Virus record (IMG/VR): IMGVR_UViG_3300022665_000379
Coordinates: 1-45,969 of that record
Reading direction: 5' to 3' (one strand)
DNA length: 45,969 nt
Origin: a virus
Part shown: piece by piece, positions 25,297 through 32,557 of the stretch
Position numbering within the stretch: position 1 is the first letter of the stretch
Layout of the letters: each line of letters opens with the position of its first letter
Notes under the pieces: generated by a model
The model's database searches: none
What the model saw: only the letters and a program-made list of their open reading frames with translations
What the model was told of the DNA's origin: nothing
Position numbers and translations under genes: made by a program

Positions 25297-25514
25297 TCTA
25301 CAATCTCCTCTTCGAGTCGCGATGCAATCTCGTCTAAAAGTTCCGGATGTTCAACAAAGCGTCTAAGAAGACTTTCCGAAATTGATGGACGCCTTTCATA
25401 ACCAGCATGCCAAGCAACCACAATCCCATTGATTGAAGTTCGCCAAGCACCCCATGTATCAAATTCAAATGTGACGACGGCTGCTGCCATCGCAAGTTCA
25501 TTCATGTTATCCAT
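25293..25514 (-). CDS. Small hypothetical protein
   Basis: A 73-residue protein. Its ATG lies 8 bases inside the end of the upstream gene; a second in-frame ATG three codons on is possible. A Trp-rich strand part (FEFDTWGAWRTSINGIVVAWHAG) precedes an acidic helical C-terminus (RRFVEHPELLDEIASRLEEE). It overlaps the exonuclease start by 4 bases. No family was recognised. Confidence 0.55.
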   Translation of the reverse strand: MDNMNELAMAAAVVTFEFDTWGAWRTSINGIVVAWHAGYERRPSISESLLRRFVEHPELLDEIASRLEEEIVE

Positions 25515-26076
25515 CGTTCTCTATTGCTCTCTCTAATTTCGCGAGAAACTCTTCCCCATTCGTCGTAAGCCAGCCGGCGGAGATCCCGCTGCCGTGTTCG
25601 GTAAAGCCACAGCTGTCAGCCCAGTACTTGAAGAACCAACAGGCGCGATCGTTCCCGTGTAGATTTGTTTCACGGAGCCTGTGTTTTCGAAACCAACTCT
25701 CAAAGTGCTCTCTCCCGACGACGTCCGGTGCTTTCTCCCCAATCAGCTTGAGCCCGTCACGGATATAGCGAGCATTGTCTTCCGGGACGCCGCAGCAACA
25801 GAAGTTTAATTCGTCGTGAATGTCATCAATGGTGGCCGGAGTCGGGGGCGGCTTGGCTAGATGGAACAACTTGTTCCAGGCATTCTCAAACCGATCTTCA
25901 GCTACGTAACACAAGAAGGCGTCAGAGTTGGTATATCTTGCTTTGTGTCGCAGTTCTAGGAGAACATCCTCCACTTCCTGACTTCGATGGTGGTCAGGGA
26001 AGAACAGCTTATCAGTCCCTCTCTGTAGCAGAATCCCCTTGAGCTTGACGTCGTATCCGAATTCAATGTTAGTCAT
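25507..26076 (-). CDS. Hypothetical protein
   Basis: A 189-residue soluble protein. Notable parts are LNFCCCGVPEDNARYIRDGL with three adjacent cysteines, a Trp/aromatic region (ACWFFKYWADSCGF), and a C-terminal GWLTTNGEEFLAKLERAI segment that recalls winged-helix 'T.xGxxfL' wings, suggesting but not proving a DNA-binding fold. It overlaps both neighbours by a few bases. No family was recognised. Confidence 0.6.
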   Translation of the reverse strand: MTNIEFGYDVKLKGILLQRGTDKLFFPDHHRSQEVEDVLLELRHKARYTNSDAFLCYVAEDRFENAWNKLFHLAKPPPTPATIDDIHDELNFCCCGVPEDNARYIRDGLKLIGEKAPDVVGREHFESWFRKHRLRETNLHGNDRACWFFKYWADSCGFTEHGSGISAGWLTTNGEEFLAKLERAIENDG

Positions 26077-26264
26077 ACCGGCACTCCTCCCATTCTACGA
26101 ATGAGATGTAGTGCTTCATGCTTAGTGGGAAATGAGAGTCCAACTTGACACTTCCCCGTCTGGGTTATGATGAGATTAAAACTGTTGTCAGTACACTTCG
26201 TCAATTTCATTTTGATGATCTGACTGGTGTTGATCCACTCATTCTCTTTGACTTCAATGATCAT
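26073..26264 (-). CDS. Small hypothetical protein
   Basis: A 63-residue beta-rich protein (EVKENEWINTSQIIKMKLTK, FNLIITQTGKCQVGLSFPTK) with a short final helix (HEALHLIRRMGG). The pattern is that of small phage regulators or anti-host proteins, but nothing specific is recognised. It overlaps the downstream gene by 4 bases. Confidence 0.55.
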   Translation of the reverse strand: MIIEVKENEWINTSQIIKMKLTKCTDNSFNLIITQTGKCQVGLSFPTKHEALHLIRRMGGVPV

Positions 26265-26265
26265 G

Positions 26266-26550
26266 TTACCAAGCCTTTATTGATTTGATTTGTCGGAGAA
26301 TCGCAATGGCAGTGTCACAAGCGATTGCCTTCTCTACTTTACCAACACCGACACCAACCTCGCATACACCCTTCGTGATCGAGCGTGTTGCCACACACGC
26401 TTCTTCTACACGTGTTACTGCATCCCTGAGTTTAGTCATTAAGTCGCCGGGGGCATAACCCGATATTTCGTCTACGATATTGGTGAGTTCAGTTAGTTCC
26501 TTCACCATAATCTGGTGATTTTCTCGATAAATGGGTGGATGCTTTCTCAT
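26266..26550 (-). CDS. Small helical hypothetical protein
   Basis: A 94-residue mostly helical protein (MVKELTELTNIVDEISGYAP, DLMTKLRDAVTRVEEACVAT). A middle GVCEVGVGVGKVEKAIACDT segment is Gly/Val-rich, and the end is a helix (AIAILRQIKSI). Its ATG overlaps the stop of the Thg1-like gene by 4 bases, so the two are coupled. Function is unknown. Confidence 0.55.
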   Translation of the reverse strand: MRKHPPIYRENHQIMVKELTELTNIVDEISGYAPGDLMTKLRDAVTRVEEACVATRSITKGVCEVGVGVGKVEKAIACDTAIAILRQIKSIKAW

Positions 26551-27260
26551 TGTGTCTCCGGTAAAGCTGCTGTAATGATGTCGTCAATGGCAGTAAAGTT
26601 CGGTGGGACACCATCACAGATCACCCATCCGAGGTCTCCTCTGTACATGAAAGTTCCATTTCGCTCCGCCAGCGTCAGATCAGTCGTCCAATTCTTCCCC
26701 ACACTGTGTAGCATTTCGTGCATATCTCCACAACTCTTACCATGAAGCTCAGTGTGGGAGAACACGGATTGTGCGTACATCGTGACACTGTTTCGATACC
26801 AGTCCTTGGCCCGCCACAAGAAATAATTCGCCACCTCCTCCAGAGGAATGTTGAATGCTCGGGCATCGAACTCCGCCTGTTTTCCCAGAGGCACATCAGT
26901 ATACTCCTGAAGATAACTATTGAAGACCCGAGTCGCAATTGATGCACTGATGCTTGTTAATTTGGCGAGGTTGTAGTCGAACCACGATTCTGTCTGAAGT
27001 GTGTCCCAGTCCGTAAGGAACAGGCTGATTTCATCTGACTGACGATATGCGACCTTACATCCCTGGGCCTCTTTTACTAACGCCTGCATCGCACTTTTGA
27101 TACCCCCCATGATACGCACATCGAACGGGTGGGTGAACCCCCGGGTGAAAGTATGAAACGCACGACCATCGACCCGGATGATTACAGGTGTCCGTCGAGT
27201 CAGTCTGAATTGAGCACGAGCTTCATAGTTAGCCTTCATACGGTCGCCGATGTCTTGCAT
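26547..27260 (-). CDS. Thg1-like 3'-5' polymerase (tRNAHis guanylyltransferase family)
   Basis: A 237-residue protein, the usual family length, with GGGAGG 8 bases before its ATG. Family motifs are intact: IIRVDGRAFHTFTRGF with Asp31, VAYRQSDEISLFL with Asp76 and Glu77 (the metal-binding carboxylates), and FDARAFNIPLEEVANYFLWR plus KDWYRNSVTMYAQSVFS, where the family has the 'WRxxDxxxN' motif. Thg1-like proteins add nucleotides to the 5' end of RNA in the 3'-5' direction, either G-1 of tRNAHis or templated repair of 5'-truncated tRNAs. In this window it accompanies an RNA ligase, so tRNA repair is the favoured inference. No tRNA gene was recognised nearby. Confidence 0.9.
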   Translation of the reverse strand: MQDIGDRMKANYEARAQFRLTRRTPVIIRVDGRAFHTFTRGFTHPFDVRIMGGIKSAMQALVKEAQGCKVAYRQSDEISLFLTDWDTLQTESWFDYNLAKLTSISASIATRVFNSYLQEYTDVPLGKQAEFDARAFNIPLEEVANYFLWRAKDWYRNSVTMYAQSVFSHTELHGKSCGDMHEMLHSVGKNWTTDLTLAERNGTFMYRGDLGWVICDGVPPNFTAIDDIITAALPETQ

Positions 27261-27309
27261 GGTACAGCCTCCCAGGGTTTGTGTTGATGTGACGGCAGAA
27301 GTCTTTCAT
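27229..27309 (-). CDS. Possible 26-residue micro-ORF
   Basis: A basic micro-ORF (MKDFCRHINTNPGRLYHARH then RRPYEG) whose ATG overlaps the stop of the upstream gene (ATGA). It reads into the start of the Thg1-like gene and may only serve to couple translation across the 45-base gap. No independent evidence of a functional peptide. Confidence 0.28.
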   Translation of the reverse strand: MKDFCRHINTNPGRLYHARHRRPYEG

Positions 27310-27572
27310 CGTATCTTAATCTCCCAACAACCGATCACAGCGACTTTGGGTATCTTGATAGGGCAGTCTACATGGTCGTTGTTTAAACATTGGCTGGCAG
27401 ATACGACATATGATTCATGATCTTCAGAAACAAGTAAACCGACCGTACGCATTCGCATATTACAATTATTCATGTAATCTTTCTCTTGCCAGCCTGTCTG
27501 ACCCATTGAATCGACCCAATGAATTTCAATGATTGGTAACTCATCATTATGTTGCTCTTTTAGAAGCATCAT
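27306..27572 (-). CDS. Small hypothetical protein
   Basis: An 88-residue protein (LPIIEIHWVDSMGQTGWQEK, YMNNCNMRMRTVGLLVSEDH, VPKVAVIGCWEIKIR-like end). Beta-rich composition with scattered Cys. It starts inside the end of the MazG-like gene by 4 bases. Its 'I.I.WVDS...GW' opening is seen in several small phage proteins of unknown role. No family named. Confidence 0.55.
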   Translation of the reverse strand: MMLLKEQHNDELPIIEIHWVDSMGQTGWQEKDYMNNCNMRMRTVGLLVSEDHESYVVSASQCLNNDHVDCPIKIPKVAVIGCWEIKIR

Positions 27573-27901
27573 AGCACCGTTGCGAACCCGTGCTTTTCGG
27601 AAGTTTTGTTGAATTTGCGTTTAACAGCTTCAGAAAGGTCAATGTGGAGCTGCATGGCTACAAGATCAGCACAGATGACGACGTCGCCCAACTCATCTTC
27701 GAGGTGTTCAATGTTGGGATCACCCCCAACTAGGCAGCGCAGATGCCGTTCAAATTTCTTGATTTGGTTGCACACCTCGCCGACTTCACCTGCGAGCTCC
27801 AGCCCTCGGAAGGTCAAATCTATCTCGCCATCTGTGTTGCCCCACTCAAAGTCTCGGGTAACGTTGGCCATCCGTAAGTCTTTGAAATCAATTGCCATCA
27901 T
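27569..27901 (-). CDS. MazG-like nucleotide pyrophosphohydrolase
   Basis: A 110-residue protein. A compact MazG fold is seen: GLELAGEVGEVCNQIKKFER (E-x-x-E metal site) and LEDELGDVVICADLVAMQL (E-x-x-D metal site), then a C-terminal helix (IDLSEAVKRKFNKTSEKHGF). Members hydrolyse NTPs or dNTPs to the monophosphate and pyrophosphate and tune nucleotide or alarmone pools. The first two Met codons are adjacent; a third (MANVTRDFEW) is also possible. It overlaps neighbouring genes by 4 and 14 bases. Confidence 0.85.
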   Translation of the reverse strand: MMAIDFKDLRMANVTRDFEWGNTDGEIDLTFRGLELAGEVGEVCNQIKKFERHLRCLVGGDPNIEHLEDELGDVVICADLVAMQLHIDLSEAVKRKFNKTSEKHGFATVL

Positions 27902-28202
27902 TTGGTCTCCAAGTTATCATGGCTTTGTCCCAGTAAACTTCAGCATCTCCCCGTGAGATCTCCAATACGCCGACAGCGAAGCACAACAATTCCTCCTTCT
28001 TCTGTTTAGCATTACGATTGATCAGATGCCATTGTTCCATAGTCTCCGGCATGGCTATATTTCGATGCCGTCTCGTACAGACTGTCTTATTATACGCCTC
28101 GCATGATTCATGGTATTCACTAACAGTGTCCGCCACGAAAGCAAACCTGGGGTCAGGATCATCATCATACGCCCCGCTGTAGAATTCTCCCTGGTCAATC
28201 AT
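27888..28202 (-). CDS. Hypothetical protein
   Basis: A 104-residue protein. An acidic N-terminus (FYSGAYDDDPDPRFAFVADT) is followed by a helical Glu/Lys-rich body (LINRNAKQKKEELLCFAVGV) and a Trp-containing end. Its start overlaps a 47-residue gene just upstream (28195-28338). No domain was recognised. Confidence 0.55.
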   Translation of the reverse strand: MIDQGEFYSGAYDDDPDPRFAFVADTVSEYHESCEAYNKTVCTRRHRNIAMPETMEQWHLINRNAKQKKEELLCFAVGVLEISRGDAEVYWDKAMITWRPNDGN

Positions 28203-28338
28203 CGGACATCATCTCCTGAGCTATATCGTAGCCCTCCCAGTTGTCGACACCAGCTCCTCGCAGAGCTTCAAGGAAATTCTGGTCTGCTATAAGCTGATTG
28301 AATTGTTCAACAGTAATGGTAATAGTCTCGGCGCTCAT
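28195..28338 (-). CDS. 47-residue hypothetical protein
   Basis: A short gene in the gap between two longer ones: MSAETITITVEQFNQLIADQ, a helical NFLEALRGAGVDNWEGYDIA, and the end QEMMSDD. Its ATG overlaps the stop of the upstream gene by one base (TAATG) and its stop overlaps the start of the next gene by 8 bases. A predicted helix-turn arrangement with an acidic tail; the opening TITITVEQFNQLI is common in small phage proteins. Function unknown. Confidence 0.6.
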   Translation of the reverse strand: MSAETITITVEQFNQLIADQNFLEALRGAGVDNWEGYDIAQEMMSDD

Positions 28339-28637
28339 TAGTACCCCTCCTCTATCCATTCCTGATACTGCTTTTGGGCCTCTTCATCCTTTGTGTGAAA
28401 CTCACAAGGTAAGATTTTCAAACAATATCCATCTGGCGAGCTTATACCGCTATCCGTTTTCTGTTGCTGTAGCTTTCCAACAAGTTGACGATATAACACG
28501 TCGTTTGATTTCGCCATATCGTCCGCTGTATCAATATCGTCCAGAAGGTCGTAAAGGTGAATCACCACACGTTGCAGATACTCCATATCGGTAAATTCGC
28601 TAATCGGAGTTCCCACGTCTTCAGTCACATCACTCAT
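28338..28637 (-). CDS. Hypothetical protein
   Basis: A 99-residue protein with a helical, acidic first half (DMEYLQRVVIHLYDLLDDID) and a second half with two cysteines (DGYCLKILPCEFHTKDEEA) and a C-terminal helix (QKQYQEWIEEGY). It overlaps its upstream gene by 4 bases. No family recognised. Confidence 0.55.
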   Translation of the reverse strand: MSDVTEDVGTPISEFTDMEYLQRVVIHLYDLLDDIDTADDMAKSNDVLYRQLVGKLQQQKTDSGISSPDGYCLKILPCEFHTKDEEAQKQYQEWIEEGY

Positions 28638-29155
28638 GGCTCACGTACCTCACATTTGTTGCAAATCTCGGTAGTAACGTGCTCGTTGATGAGCACACAA
28701 AATGGGACGACCACAGGTGGGTCACTGTACTTCTTAGACACCCGTCGATGCCGACAGGGCAGCCATGGCGGTGACCAGTGGCCATCGGCCTCTTGGGTCC
28801 ACCCCTCGGGTGCGTTGGGGATCTCCCCATGTATGCTGCCATCGTCAGTGATGACATAGGGACGTTTGTTCGTGATTTCCGGCACGGACGCGGGGCCCAA
28901 GGGGGCCTGCTCCAGTTGGGGCCAGAACTTCTCGGGACATCCTGCTACCAACATAGCAGCCTTCGCTGGAATGTAACAACCGCACGACAGACACTGATTC
29001 TTCTTCCTGAACTCACAAGGCTCACAGATACTCAGGCGTTCCTTGTATTGCTCCTCCGTAGTTTTCGAGAATCCTGATCCCGCGAACTTCAACATGCTCA
29101 TTGTGAACGCCCACCCCTTCTGAGCTACGGAAGGGGTTTTTTCATTTTCAGCCAT
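28634..29155 (-). CDS. Cys-rich zinc-binding-like protein
   Basis: A 173-residue protein if it starts at ATG 29155, which overlaps the upstream stop by 8 bases; a longer GTG form from 29197 is also open. The centre has a cluster ICEPCEFRKKNQCLSCGCYI then GCPEKFWPQ, with six to seven cysteines in C-x-x-C pairs, a probable zinc site. Another pair lies near the C-terminus (EICNKCEV). This Cys pattern (CxxCExxxxxxCxxCGCxIxxK...CP...W) recurs in small phage proteins of unknown role. A scaffold for nucleic acid or protein contacts is possible. Confidence 0.65.
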   Translation of the reverse strand: MAENEKTPSVAQKGWAFTMSMLKFAGSGFSKTTEEQYKERLSICEPCEFRKKNQCLSCGCYIPAKAAMLVAGCPEKFWPQLEQAPLGPASVPEITNKRPYVITDDGSIHGEIPNAPEGWTQEADGHWSPPWLPCRHRRVSKKYSDPPVVVPFCVLINEHVTTEICNKCEVREP

Positions 29156-29375
29156 TGAGGTGCTCTTGGTTACGTTTCTGGTAATACCCTTCATCACAAT
29201 CGATCATGATAGTCCGCGTCCAAGTAACCGATCCCTCAACTAACGAACAGGCCGCGCCGGGGTAGACCCGAATCTCCTGGATAGTCCCCTCCCACGTACC
29301 CTTGACTGGTGCATCACGAGGAAATTCGGATAAGGCATCGGTAAGATCACCGACAGTTTCAATTACTTTGCTCAC
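29148..29375 (-). CDS. Small hypothetical protein
   Basis: A 75-residue protein (VIETVGDLTDALSEFPRDAP, GTIQEIRVYPGAACSLVEGS). The 'VGDLTDALSEFPRDAPV' opening resembles small phage proteins with an 'L...L..fP.d..V' pattern of unknown function. It abuts the RNA ligase gene by one base. Confidence 0.55.
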   Translation of the reverse strand: MSKVIETVGDLTDALSEFPRDAPVKGTWEGTIQEIRVYPGAACSLVEGSVTWTRTIMIDCDEGYYQKRNQEHLNG

Positions 29376-30268
29376 TAGAACACCTCCGACAAAAGTTCCT
29401 TAACACGGCACGACACGAGCTTGGATAACTTCTTGAAATCAATTGTGGGGTACTTGTACTTCTTGACGAAATTCCAAGATTCCTCACGCACCAGGTCGTA
29501 GTATACTGTGTTGAGTAGGCGAGGTATGTATCGGCTGGTCCAGCCTAAGGGATCATCACTTTCAATTTTGGCCTTCACCTTATCAACCATCGCCTTCGTG
29601 ACGAACTCGTTCGCAATCCTCAGCTCCACAGTAGACTCACCTACCTTGGTCGGGGGGCCCATTTCACGAATATGCTTTTCTTTGAACTCTGCCGCCACAA
29701 CCTTGGCCCACGTGGTCCGGCCATAGCGGTTCCGGAAGTCGTAGTTCTTGATGACGATGCCCTCACCTTGGCAGCCATCCTGCATGAGGAAGGTATTCTG
29801 AGGCAGGAGCTGGTTGAAATCGTATGTCAATGCATTCTCAACTACAGCCATGCACGGGATGTAGTCAATGCCATACTCCTCCAGCTTGGATCGATATTCG
29901 TCATACGGTAAATGATACGGTGCTTCTCCATCAATCACAACATCGAACACATAGAAGCGGCGCCAGGCTTCCTCACGATATGTCTTCAGAGAATGGGGCA
30001 CGAGCCACTCTCCGTACAAACGAAGGCCCTGCCATGTCATGAAGAAGTCCCGTATACCGGAACTCTGGACCCACGCTGCGAACCCAGCGTTGTCATCCTC
30101 TGGGGTGATCACTCGTCGGCGGGACGCGCATCGCACTTCGCCATCTTCCAACCACACCGAGGAGTTGGTACCATCTATCTTGGGGAACACATGGCAAGTG
30201 CCGTCCAGTAACCCATCAACCTCGGTGGTCCCGAGCCGCTCAATATGTTGATACTTGTTAAACATCAT
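29375..30268 (-). CDS. RNA ligase (nucleotidyltransferase superfamily)
   Basis: A 297-residue protein starting at ATG 30268 behind GGGAGAG; a longer form from 30307 is open but would overlap the upstream gene more. Motif I is FPKIDGTNSSVW with the Lys that takes AMP. Motif IIIa-like sequence is RRFYVFDVVIDGE; motif IV is GEGIVIKNYDF; motif V is TWAKVVAAEFKEKH. The SRRRVITPEDDNAGFAAW segment is typical of the RNA ligase (PF09414-type) family. It should seal 5'-phosphate to 3'-hydroxyl RNA ends. With the Thg1-like protein and the HAD phosphatase it may repair broken tRNAs. A DNA ligase role is less likely given the family features. Confidence 0.88.
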   Translation of the reverse strand: MMFNKYQHIERLGTTEVDGLLDGTCHVFPKIDGTNSSVWLEDGEVRCASRRRVITPEDDNAGFAAWVQSSGIRDFFMTWQGLRLYGEWLVPHSLKTYREEAWRRFYVFDVVIDGEAPYHLPYDEYRSKLEEYGIDYIPCMAVVENALTYDFNQLLPQNTFLMQDGCQGEGIVIKNYDFRNRYGRTTWAKVVAAEFKEKHIREMGPPTKVGESTVELRIANEFVTKAMVDKVKAKIESDDPLGWTSRYIPRLLNTVYYDLVREESWNFVKKYKYPTIDFKKLSKLVSCRVKELLSEVF

Positions 30269-30524
30269 CTTCTCTCCCGCATCTAATCGGACATGATCGG
30301 CAGTCAAAAGAATTCACTTCTTCCCAATACAGAGCGTGGTCTTCATTCACGCAGTAGAACCTGGCAATCCCGTTGTCGACTCCGTGAATACGTTTGTGGC
30401 ACTCTGGCCACTTCGCCGGCTCCACAGTCACCTCCGTGCATGTGTACTCGGAGAGGAGATCGACTTGGTGTCCTTCCGGCGGGAAGGGCAGAAAGTAAGC
30501 GGGGAAGGCTGGTTCTTTATTCAC
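30258..30524 (-). CDS. Small Cys-rich hypothetical protein
   Basis: An 88-residue protein with a GTG start overlapping the upstream stop (GTGA) and GGGGAA before it. Pro-rich opening (PAFPAYFLPFPPEGHQ), then cysteines at TCTEV, PECHK, FYCVNE and SFDCRSCPIRCGRE. A zinc site formed by the C-terminal cysteines is plausible. No family recognised. Confidence 0.55.
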   Translation of the reverse strand: MNKEPAFPAYFLPFPPEGHQVDLLSEYTCTEVTVEPAKWPECHKRIHGVDNGIARFYCVNEDHALYWEEVNSFDCRSCPIRCGREDDV

Positions 30525-30787
30525 TCTATTGGATTCCCCTGCTCATCATACGAGGCACACAACTCTTCAAACATTGACGCGAGATGTTGGATAGACTGCA
30601 ATCGCGGGCCCAAGTTATCCAGGAACGCGCCTACCGAAAAGGGGTTCATCTCATCGCCAATTTCTTCCAGATCATCAACTATCCCCTCCATTAAGGTATC
30701 ATGCATATCCTCCACCCGTTCTAGTTGTCCGCGTATGCGATTCAGAAGTTGGGGATTATCCTTCTGCCATTGCTTGATAGTTTGCAT
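30521..30787 (-). CDS. Helical hypothetical protein
   Basis: An 88-residue protein starting at ATG 30787, which has AGGAG 7 bases upstream; a longer form from 30808 is open but less supported. It is all helix (MQTIKQWQKDNPQLLNRIRG, VEDMHDTLMEGIVDDLEEIG, QHLASMFEELCASYDEQ). It overlaps the end of the HAD gene by about 30 bases. Function unknown. Confidence 0.55.
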   Translation of the reverse strand: MQTIKQWQKDNPQLLNRIRGQLERVEDMHDTLMEGIVDDLEEIGDEMNPFSVGAFLDNLGPRLQSIQHLASMFEELCASYDEQGNPIE

Positions 30788-31352
30788 TCTCAATCTCCTG
30801 GAATTCAATTTCTAATGTATCCATGATATCGCACATGCGATTATCATTCCACGGGCGCGGCAGGACTATCGCATGCCCACCCCACTCACGCATGGCATCA
30901 CAATTGGACGGAAGATCGTCAATCAACACCGTATCCTCACGAGCTAACCACCACTTTCGGGGTGTGATTGCATACTGACATTGCATCCAATCAGGCAAAT
31001 TTCTCTCGATCCATTCAAACTTACCTGCCATACATTCCGGACATTCGATCGGAGTTGTTGCAATCAAAATGTTGGTGGGTCCTACGTGCTGACAAGCCCA
31101 ATCAAGAATCTCATGGAAGTCTGGCGTCAGCGTGGCATGGCTCCACACGAAACGGGTTACTGAACCCCAGAATTCCGCGAGATCCATTTTAGGATTCAAT
31201 GTCATTGTAGCCAATGCACAACGAACGTCAAAGCCGCAGTCAATAGGGTACTGATCATACGAGTTTATGTCAACGCCGAAGTGCCGTAGAAGATCCAACG
31301 TGATAGTGTTTAGCACATCATCCATGTCGAGAACGATTCGCTTAATCTTCAT
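30756..31352 (-). CDS. HAD-family 5'-nucleotidase-like phosphatase
   Basis: A 198-residue protein. Motif I is VLDMDDVLN (nucleophile Asp and the second Asp). Motif II Thr lies in ILIATTPIECPE. Motif III Lys is PRKWW. Motif IV is VLIDDLPSNCDAM. The TL...GGHAIVLPRPWN ending is typical of 5'(3')-deoxyribonucleotidases and related phage HAD enzymes. It likely dephosphorylates nucleotides, or 3'-phosphate ends of nucleic acid as in polynucleotide phosphatases; the sequence alone does not choose between these. The start overlaps the upstream gene by 11 bases. Confidence 0.8.
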   Translation of the reverse strand: MKIKRIVLDMDDVLNTITLDLLRHFGVDINSYDQYPIDCGFDVRCALATMTLNPKMDLAEFWGSVTRFVWSHATLTPDFHEILDWACQHVGPTNILIATTPIECPECMAGKFEWIERNLPDWMQCQYAITPRKWWLAREDTVLIDDLPSNCDAMREWGGHAIVLPRPWNDNRMCDIMDTLEIEFQEIENANYQAMAEG

Positions 31353-31683
31353 AGATACACCCCACGTAGAACTTGCCGTGCTTTTTCAGCAATTTGAGAA
31401 TAACGCTAGATGCCTTAGAATAAAATGTTATTCTACGCCCCTCAATTAAAGCCCAACCGCTTTGATATTCTCCTGTGGATTCAAATTTCACACGATCCTG
31501 GCCTGGCCTATCATAGGCAGTGAATCTGATATTACGAGCATTATTGGGTATATCAAAATACTCCAATATGCTCTCGATACAGATCATCCAACCATAATCT
31601 TTTTGGGGTCCGTAAAGGATACCCCACGTATTAAGACCACTTGGAGTATTTGTATTCAGCTTAGGTGTTGTAAACAAGATCAT
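31342..31683 (-). CDS. Tandem paralogue B, hypothetical
   Basis: A 113-residue protein with an ATGA overlap to its upstream copy. The shared pattern with that copy is MI-x-(F/Y)-x-TP-x-L at the start, IC(I/L)E-x-(I/V)-x-E(Y/F)F-x-IP in the middle, then R-x-(G/A)-x-DRV-x-(F/L), and Y(V/I)-x-C(I/V)YE(D/E) at the end. Two gene copies thus lie head to tail. It is a beta-rich small soluble protein with no known family here. Confidence 0.6.
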   Translation of the reverse strand: MILFTTPKLNTNTPSGLNTWGILYGPQKDYGWMICIESILEYFDIPNNARNIRFTAYDRPGQDRVKFESTGEYQSGWALIEGRRITFYSKASSVILKLLKKHGKFYVGCIYED

Positions 31684-32009
31684 GGTGCCCCCTCCTCATA
31701 GACGCATTGGATGTACAGCTGGTCGCGTCCGGCCATGTGACGGTTGACAATAGAATTCATTGTGTAATAGAAACTCACCTCCTCACCGTCTAGACTAAAT
31801 TCAATGATTCCACCTAAATCCTCCGCCGTCAATTCCACACGATCCTCTGCGGGGTGGTTGTGAACAATAAATTGCACACTCTTTGTATCCGCAGGAATCA
31901 CAAAGAATTCACGAACTCTTTCCAAACAGATGTGCAAGTTCCCCTTAGAGAAAGATGGGAACCCCAGATATTCTCTGAGTCTTAATTCGGGTGTCTCGTA
32001 GATGATCAT
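31680..32009 (-). CDS. Tandem paralogue A, hypothetical
   Basis: A 109-residue protein. ATG 32009 overlaps the stop of the upstream gene (ATGA) and lines up with the start of paralogue B; an in-frame start at 32021 is less likely. It contains MIIYETPELRLREYLGF, ICLERVREFFVIPADTK, HNHPAEDRVELTAEDLGG and YIQCVYEEGAP. It diverged from paralogue B but kept its spacing, which suggests two related roles or a heterodimer. Confidence 0.6.
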   Translation of the reverse strand: MIIYETPELRLREYLGFPSFSKGNLHICLERVREFFVIPADTKSVQFIVHNHPAEDRVELTAEDLGGIIEFSLDGEEVSFYYTMNSIVNRHMAGRDQLYIQCVYEEGAP

Positions 32010-32188
32010 ACGTCTTTCCATCCTCTCAGTCTCCGTCGGAGACGCTTAAAAATCCCATTCTCCTGGCGCCATTCAATGTTGTCTCGACGAATCTCAATCC
32101 GTTTCACCCGCCGCTTCTGCGCACTATTTGCGGTGTGTGTCAAAGTGAGGACCGCGATGATCCCCAGGACGATGTATACGAGTGTCAT
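32006..32188 (-). CDS. Small single-TM basic protein
   Basis: A 60-residue protein with one N-terminal membrane segment (LVYIVLGIIAVLTLTH) and a strongly basic cytosolic-type tail (KRRVKRIEIRRDNIEWRQEN, KRLRRRLRGWK). The layout is that of type I/III small membrane proteins. It overlaps a second TM gene (32124-32297) by 65 bases in a different frame. Membrane role in the secreted cassette is inferred. Confidence 0.6.
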   Translation of the reverse strand: MTLVYIVLGIIAVLTLTHTANSAQKRRVKRIEIRRDNIEWRQENGIFKRLRRRLRGWKDV

Positions 32189-32297
32189 AAAACCTTCTCT
32201 TTTCGATATTAGTGACTAGTAAAGTGATGGCAAACAGTATACCAACGGCAATCCAGATGGTGATTGGTGATTCGATCATGTCTGTGCTGTAACTCAT
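32124..32297 (-). CDS. 57-residue single-TM protein
   Basis: A small gene whose ATG overlaps the upstream stop (ATGA). Its membrane helix (SPITIWIAVGILFAITLLVT) follows an acidic N-terminal head (MSYSTDMIE) and precedes a basic tail (NIEKRRFYDTRIHRPGDHRG). The last 65 bases overlap the next TM gene. The coupling supports it; function unknown. Overlapping TM genes can form a pair such as holin-antiholin or spanin subunits, but no lysis motif is seen. Confidence 0.55.
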   Translation of the reverse strand: MSYSTDMIESPITIWIAVGILFAITLLVTNIEKRRFYDTRIHRPGDHRGPHFDTHRK

Positions 32298-32557
32298 GCT
32301 GCCCCCTCTGTTAACACTAACTTGCCAGTTTTGTTTGCTGTGCCGGAATTAAACTCCTCACCATTAGCCCATTTATAGGTCCCTACATCATCCTTGAAGA
32401 CTACTACACCACCCCCTCGAACACGATACCCAAGGAAGTTCTTGACAAGGTACCCAGAACGTTTCAATGCACGGGCAATCGGGCAATCTGTTACATCACA
32501 ATACTCGCCTTCGAGATCTTCAGGAATAATTGTCAATTCAGCGGGTAGATCTTTCAT
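32294..32557 (-). CDS. Small hypothetical protein
   Basis: An 87-residue protein (MKDLPAELTIIPEDLEGEYC, DCPIARALKRSGYLVKNFLG, GGGVVVFKDDVGTYKWANGE). The CDVTDCPIARALKR segment is typical of small phage proteins in which an alpha-helical 'DCPIArAlKr' strip precedes beta strands; it is widely found but unnamed. It overlaps both the TadG-like stop and the TM start (ATGA). Confidence 0.6.
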   Translation of the reverse strand: MKDLPAELTIIPEDLEGEYCDVTDCPIARALKRSGYLVKNFLGYRVRGGGVVVFKDDVGTYKWANGEEFNSGTANKTGKLVLTEGAA

